Assembly (NCBI GenBank): GCA_007129055.1 | Contig: SKWE01000057.1 | Span: forward strand, 1-10,007 | DNA: 10,007 bases | Reading direction: 5' to 3' | Origin: Syntrophomonadaceae bacterium | GTDB lineage: Bacteria > Bacillota > Dethiobacteria > DTU022 | Shown: piece after piece, positions 6,256-10,007 of the stretch | Layout: every line of letters starts with the position of its first letter | How positions within the stretch are numbered: position 1 is the first letter of the stretch | Translations under genes and position numbers: made by a program | The notes under the pieces: model-generated | Told to the model about the DNA's origin: nothing | The model's database searches: none | The model's input: only the letters and a program-made list of their open reading frames with translations

Positions 6256-7002
6256 TTAACTGCTAACCATATGGGCCACACTTTCAATAACCGTATCCGC
6301 GTATCCGGCCAGTTCACCAGGTGATGTCACACCGCTGGCTACTGCCAGGTTGAATGCTGCCCCTGCTGCTTTACCCATTTTCATATCAGCCGTCGTATCT
6401 CCTATAACAGCTGCTTCACCCGGGGTTATGCCCAGGAGCCGGCATGCTTCCAGGGCGAGGTCAGGGGCAGGTTTACAGTTAACAACCCGGTCACAACCGA
6501 GCACAAGATTGAAACAGTGATCAAGGCCAATCGCTCTTAAATTATCTTCTGCTTTCCGGGTATCATCGGTGGTTACAACAGCTAACTGATAGCCTTGACT
6601 GTAAAGCTTTAAAATAGCCTCCCCGACTCCCCCTATCGGCTGAACAAGGCCTTTTTTCTCGACTGCATCATAAGCCTTCTTTATCGCATTTGAGACATCA
6701 ATGTTAGCTTTATCACCGGGATATCCAGCCACTGCAAGTTTTTCCGCCAGGCTGTGCTGTAGCTCCTGCCGCGAACCTATCGCCAGGAATCCACCCGGTT
6801 CAATCCTGCCCAGGGCAAGATCAACGCCCCATACCGAAAGATAATTCTCTACTTCAGGCGCCCGATAGGTTGAGCTCAGGGCCTGCACTACCTCCCGGCA
6901 CCAACCAAGCCACATCAGCCTGAAGTTGATGATTGTTCCGTCTTTGTCAAAGAGCAGGGCCCGACATTTTTCCCACCCTGCCCCGTTAGTTTCCCTGTTC
7001 AT
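6256..7002 (-). CDS. HAD-superfamily phosphatase, phosphoglycolate phosphatase-like
   Basis: This 248-residue hydrolase carries all four HAD motifs. Motif I is DKDGT with nucleophile D19 and acid/base D21; motif II is T144 in VVTTDD; motif III is K177 in NCKPAPD; motif IV is GDTTAD with D202 and D206. A helical cap between motifs I and II (about 30-120) makes it a subclass I, HAD-IA type, like Gph. The DxD pair marks a phosphatase; phosphonoacetaldehyde hydrolases have DxAGT instead, so a C-P bond-cleaving role is unlikely. It has no signal peptide, so it acts in the cytoplasm. The ATG lies only 2 bases after the ATPase stop, with GGTGAT overlapping the upstream gene end as ribosome binding site, so the two are translationally coupled. 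The location inside an importer operon suggests that it dephosphorylates the imported compound or a product (inference). The exact substrate is unknown. Confidence 0.93.
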   Translation of the reverse strand: MNRETNGAGWEKCRALLFDKDGTIINFRLMWLGWCREVVQALSSTYRAPEVENYLSVWGVDLALGRIEPGGFLAIGSRQELQHSLAEKLAVAGYPGDKANIDVSNAIKKAYDAVEKKGLVQPIGGVGEAILKLYSQGYQLAVVTTDDTRKAEDNLRAIGLDHCFNLVLGCDRVVNCKPAPDLALEACRLLGITPGEAAVIGDTTADMKMGKAAGAAFNLAVASGVTSPGELAGYADTVIESVAHMVSS

Positions 7003-7004
7003 GT

Positions 7005-8111
7005 TTAATCACCAAGATCTCCTGCTTTTTCGGCGTCTATTAAATGAATATATTCCGGCAGAATCAGGCATACCGTATCACCGATTCCCCTGATCTGGTC
7101 TTCCTTGGGATCAGGCACGTTAACTGTTATAACTTCTTCTCTTACCCTGATTGTGTAGATCATCTGCGAACCAAGATAGCTGCCCCTTAAAATTTCTCCC
7201 TGCAGCATGCTGCTGCTGTTTACATTATTATCGAAACTAATCTTTATACTTTCGGGCCTGATAACGGCGACTAACCTGTCACCCACACTATAGCTTTTTG
7301 GGGGGGCGGTCATCTTTAAACTGCCCATTTTTGTATCTATTTCTACAGAGCCCTGTTGATCCGAGCCGGTTACTGTGGCTTTAAGAAAGTTTGCACTGCC
7401 CACGAAATTTGCCACGTACGTGCTTTCGGGGTAACGATAGATATCAACCGGACGGCCAATCTGTTCGATCACCCCGGACTTCATTACTGCTATCTTGTCA
7501 GCAATACTCATCGCTTCTTCCTGGTCATGGGTTACAAATATGATAGTCAGGTTAAGGTTTTCACGAATCTTAATAATTTCTTCGCGCATGTAAGAACGAA
7601 GCTTTGCGTCAAGGTTGGATAGGGGTTCGTCAAGCAGGAGCAGTTTTGGGTTAAGAATAAGGGCCCGCGCCAGCGCCACCCGCTGCTGCTGACCTCCGCT
7701 GAGTTGGTTCGGAAAGCGATCTTCCATGCCTTCCAGCTGAATTAGAGCCAGGATTTCTTCCGCCTGGCTTTTCATTTTTTCCCGGGGCACCCTGCGTACG
7801 CGCAGCCCGTAGGTTACATTTTCAAAAACTGTCATGTGTGGGAAAAGGGCATAGTTTTGAAAAAACATTACCGTGTCTCTTTTTTCAGGGGGTATACCGT
7901 TGATCAAATCTCCGTCAAGGGTTACATCTCCGGCGTCCTGATCGTAGAAGCCGCCGATTACACGCAGCAGTGTTGTTTTGCCACACCCACTGGGCCCCAG
8001 GAAACAGACTATTTCACCCCGGTTAACATTGATACTTACTCCATCCAGGGCTGTAATTTCACCAAACTTTTTAACTACGTTCTCTACTTTTAATATAGGC
8101 TCTGTATGCAT
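7005..8111 (-). CDS. ABC transporter ATP-binding protein, Fe3+/organophosphate/polyamine type
   Basis: This 368-residue ATPase has every expected element: Walker A GPSGCGKTT (39-47), Q-loop Q85 in FFQNYALFPHMTV, signature LSGGQQQRVALARA (137-150), Walker B LLLLDEP with D161 and E162, D-loop SNLD, and switch H195. A C-terminal TOBE domain (about 240-360) is the regulatory extension shared by FbpC, PotA, AfuC and PhnT-type ATPases. It is a cytoplasmic homodimer energising the double permease encoded just upstream. The ATG is preceded by GGGGAGG (8120-8126) at 8 bases. It begins 27 bases after the permease stop, and its stop is 2 bases from the phosphatase start, so the operon is tightly packed. 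The importer class is certain; the substrate is not. TOBE and Walker composition does not distinguish iron, polyamine and phosphonate systems. Confidence 0.96.
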   Translation of the reverse strand: MHTEPILKVENVVKKFGEITALDGVSINVNRGEIVCFLGPSGCGKTTLLRVIGGFYDQDAGDVTLDGDLINGIPPEKRDTVMFFQNYALFPHMTVFENVTYGLRVRRVPREKMKSQAEEILALIQLEGMEDRFPNQLSGGQQQRVALARALILNPKLLLLDEPLSNLDAKLRSYMREEIIKIRENLNLTIIFVTHDQEEAMSIADKIAVMKSGVIEQIGRPVDIYRYPESTYVANFVGSANFLKATVTGSDQQGSVEIDTKMGSLKMTAPPKSYSVGDRLVAVIRPESIKISFDNNVNSSSMLQGEILRGSYLGSQMIYTIRVREEVITVNVPDPKEDQIRGIGDTVCLILPEYIHLIDAEKAGDLGD

Positions 8112-8138
8112 AGATTAATCCTCCCCGTGGTGGCTCTT

Positions 8139-9836
8139 TTATAAGCGAGACAGGTGGGTGCGTGCCGTAAAACGGTTCAAAATGAACAGGCTAAGAGCTA
8201 CTATGGTGATCAAAACAACAGACATGGCAGCGGCGCGAGCTATAGCCCCCTGTTCCGCAACCTGCAGGATATAAACCGCCGCCAGGGTTGTACCGGGATA
8301 GACCAGGAATATTACTGCTGAGATAGTCGTCATAGCTGACATAAAAGTAAATATTAGACCATATAAAAACGATGAACCCATCAGGGGTAAAACCACCCTG
8401 AAAAAGGTCATAGCCTTTGAAGCCCCCATATCCCAGGATGCTTCTTCCATACTCGGGCCAATCTGGTGCAGTTTGCTGATGCCAGCCTCCAGGCTTACTC
8501 CCAGGTACTGGCACATGATGGCCATGATAATGATGAACATGGTTCCGGTCAGTTTGAGCGGTTGCTGGTTAAAGGTCAGAATGTAGCCAATACCGATTAC
8601 AGTACCGGGCACACCCATGCCAAAAAGCGCTATATATTCTTTAATCTTACTGCCCGGCACTTTCAGGCGCAGGTTTAAATAGGCCTGGATCATTGCAATG
8701 AAAGCTATGAAGAAAGCTGCAGCAGAAGCAATCTTCAGGCTGGTTACCAGGGCCTGCAAACCGGTGCGAGTGCTAAAATGAGCCAGGGTAAAGGTATTGT
8801 TTACGCCGGGAATCACCACAAAAGCGCTCCAAAAAACCACTCCGAATGCCGAGACTATCATTACCGCACCTAACAGGCTGCAGGCAATAAATATTGCTTT
8901 CATTAACGGATTCATCTTGATCTTGGCTGTGCCACCCGACTGCCCGCCGATGGTGGTTCGGGCCTTGTCTTTAAGCACATAATTCTGGATAAAGAAAATA
9001 ACCATGGTCGGCATAATCAGGAAGGTGGCAAGCACCGCAGCCATCTCCATATTGTGTTGCCCAACCACCAGCAGGTAGGCATCTGTGGCCAGGAAAGGCA
9101 GGCCGCGTCCAATTACCATGGGCGTGGCAAAGTCGGCAATCGACTTGATAAAAACCAGCAGCGCTGCCTTCATAATCCCGGGCATCATCAACGGAATCGT
9201 CACCGACCAGAGTGTGCGCCACTGCCCGGCACCCATGTCCGCGGAAGCTTCTTCAAGGTTTAGGTCCATGGAACGCAGTACGTTTTCAAGCATCATAAAT
9301 CCCAGCGGGAAAAGGCCTATGCACTGGGCCATGATTACTCCGGTCCAGCCGTAAATACTGAACTCGATCCCGAAAAGATCGGCCAGGACCTGGCTGATCA
9401 AACCACGGCGCCCGCCCAGGGTGATCAGGGATATGGAAAAGATAAATGGCGGGGCCAGCAGCGGCAGCATGGCAATTGAACGCATTGCCGTGGCAATAAT
9501 CCCCCGGGGCAGTCTTGATACGATGTAAGCATACATAAAGCAGATTACAACGACAATCGAAGTTACTGTTGTGGCCAGGGTAAGGCTGTTGGTGAGGGCC
9601 CGGTAATAGTAGGGACGGGCAAAGAAATTTTTATAATACTCCAGGGTGAAACCGTCTGATCCACCAAAACTGCGTACAAGAACATATATAATCGGAATCA
9701 CAATGAAAAGAAGCAGCATGACCCCTATAGCAATAGCCAGAATTGACTGCAAAGGTTTACGGGCGATATAACTGCGTTTCTTTTGCGCTGCTTCAGGGAC
9801 AACCTGGTCGGCTTGTATCAAACGCAGCGATACCAC
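8139..9836 (-). CDS. ABC transporter permease, two fused transmembrane halves
   Basis: From the chosen GTG start this is 565 residues: a short N-terminal tail, a first membrane helix at about 31-55, then two tandem MetI-like permease domains. Each half has its own ATPase-coupling EAA loop: EEASADMGAGQW (195-206) and EEASWDMGASKA (464-475). A hydrophilic linker separates the halves at about 289-306. Fused permeases of this sort occur in FbpB, AfuB and some 2-aminoethylphosphonate systems. Start choice: the frame is open to 10004, but the likely promoter at 9931-9960 lies inside it, so translation should begin below about 9924. Only GTG 9836 and TTG 9821 remain before the first helix. TTG has the better SD-like AGGTGG (9833-9838), at 11 bases; GTG has only GGAAAAG. 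Neither is certain. It is the first gene of the operon. Confidence 0.9.
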   Translation of the reverse strand: MVSLRLIQADQVVPEAAQKKRSYIARKPLQSILAIAIGVMLLLFIVIPIIYVLVRSFGGSDGFTLEYYKNFFARPYYYRALTNSLTLATTVTSIVVVICFMYAYIVSRLPRGIIATAMRSIAMLPLLAPPFIFSISLITLGGRRGLISQVLADLFGIEFSIYGWTGVIMAQCIGLFPLGFMMLENVLRSMDLNLEEASADMGAGQWRTLWSVTIPLMMPGIMKAALLVFIKSIADFATPMVIGRGLPFLATDAYLLVVGQHNMEMAAVLATFLIMPTMVIFFIQNYVLKDKARTTIGGQSGGTAKIKMNPLMKAIFIACSLLGAVMIVSAFGVVFWSAFVVIPGVNNTFTLAHFSTRTGLQALVTSLKIASAAAFFIAFIAMIQAYLNLRLKVPGSKIKEYIALFGMGVPGTVIGIGYILTFNQQPLKLTGTMFIIIMAIMCQYLGVSLEAGISKLHQIGPSMEEASWDMGASKAMTFFRVVLPLMGSSFLYGLIFTFMSAMTTISAVIFLVYPGTTLAAVYILQVAEQGAIARAAAMSVVLITIVALSLFILNRFTARTHLSRL

Positions 9837-9921
9837 CTTTTCCGGAGGATTCCATATTTTGTGCCGAACAATTCGATATTTCTTAGTAGTTATATTTTTA
9901 ATTAGTGATACCTTTGTGAAG

Positions 9922-9929
9922 TTTGCAAA
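9922..9929. promoter_or_regulatory. TTTGCAAA palindrome at the expected transcription start
   Basis: A perfect 8-base palindrome lies 1-8 bases downstream of the -10 box of the importer promoter, where a repressor could block initiation. It shares the TTGCA core with the palindrome over the -35 region. Confidence 0.3.
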
Positions 9930-9930
9930 A

Positions 9931-9961
9931 ATTATAGCTGATTTATGTGCATTTTGCACAA
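9931..9961 (-). promoter_or_regulatory. Candidate promoter of the ABC transporter operon
   Basis: A perfect TATAAT (-10, minus strand 9931-9936) lies upstream of the permease gene. The -35 is weak: TTGTGC at 9956-9961 with 19-base spacing, or TGTGCA at 18. An AT-rich segment containing the palindrome TAAAATATTTTA (9968-9979) is just upstream, resembling an UP element. A weak -35 with an overlying palindrome is common for activator-dependent or repressed promoters. Confidence 0.5.
9946..9960. promoter_or_regulatory. Operator-like palindrome TGTGCA-n3-TGCACA
   Basis: The arms TGTGCA (9946-9951) and TGCACA (9955-9960) are perfect inverted repeats with a 3-base AT spacer, covering the -35 position of the importer promoter. 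Position and symmetry indicate a dimeric regulator site. The sequence does not resemble the ATTTC/GAAAT sites near the IclR gene, so a different regulator probably acts here (inference). Confidence 0.5.
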
Positions 9962-10007
9962 GCTTTTTAAAATATTTTAGGCAACATGGTAAAAGCCCTT
10001 CCACAAA

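Noticed and set aside
6256..7002. HAD protein as phosphonoacetaldehyde hydrolase (PhnX), which would pair with an aminoethylphosphonate importer
   Set aside because: Motif I is DKDGT with a second Asp, as in phosphatases. Phosphonatases have an Ala at that position (DxAGT).

Overview
The window looks like chromosomal DNA from a low-to-mid GC Firmicute, probably a Clostridia/Peptococcaceae-type anaerobe. This is inferred from the strong AGGAGG-type ribosome binding sites, likely TTG and GTG starts, U-tract Rho-independent terminators, a lipoprotein-type transport receptor and sigma-A-like promoters. No phage, CRISPR, tRNA or rRNA gene was seen. The species cannot be told from the sequence.

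Left part (1-4280) is a catabolic-looking block. On the minus strand an alanine/serine-glyoxylate-type aminotransferase (696-1886) is followed after 34 bases by a FAD-dependent oxidoreductase that runs off the left edge (1-661). Divergent from them is an IclR-family regulator (2162-2932). The 275 bases between hold a dense array of ATTTC/GAAAT half-sites placed between the two candidate promoters. Convergent with the regulator is a second FAD-dependent oxidoreductase of the same broad family (2988-4280).

Middle part (4281-5092) has no convincing gene. It holds a candidate promoter and a leader of about 200 bases with several small hairpins ahead of the second oxidoreductase, a 2x13-base tandem repeat, a stretch of unrecognised possibly decayed sequence, a bidirectional hairpin terminator, and the strong terminator of the downstream operon.

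Right part (5093-10007) is a minus-strand ABC import operon in the order fused double permease, ATPase, HAD phosphatase, lipoprotein solute receptor. A candidate promoter with a 15-base palindrome over its -35 region lies upstream of the permease. The transporter belongs to the broad group containing ferric iron (FbpABC), hexose phosphate (AfuABC) and 2-aminoethylphosphonate importers. The receptor lacks the Tyr-Tyr iron motif, and a phosphatase gene is coupled to the ATPase gene, so a phosphorylated organic substrate is a reasonable hypothesis.

How the parts may work together (inference): the importer brings in a small anionic, perhaps phosphorylated, compound; the HAD enzyme removes phosphate; the flavoproteins oxidise the product; and the aminotransferase disposes of a 2-oxo acid such as glyoxylate. 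Nothing in the sequence proves that the two halves form one pathway; a terminator and 800 bases separate them.
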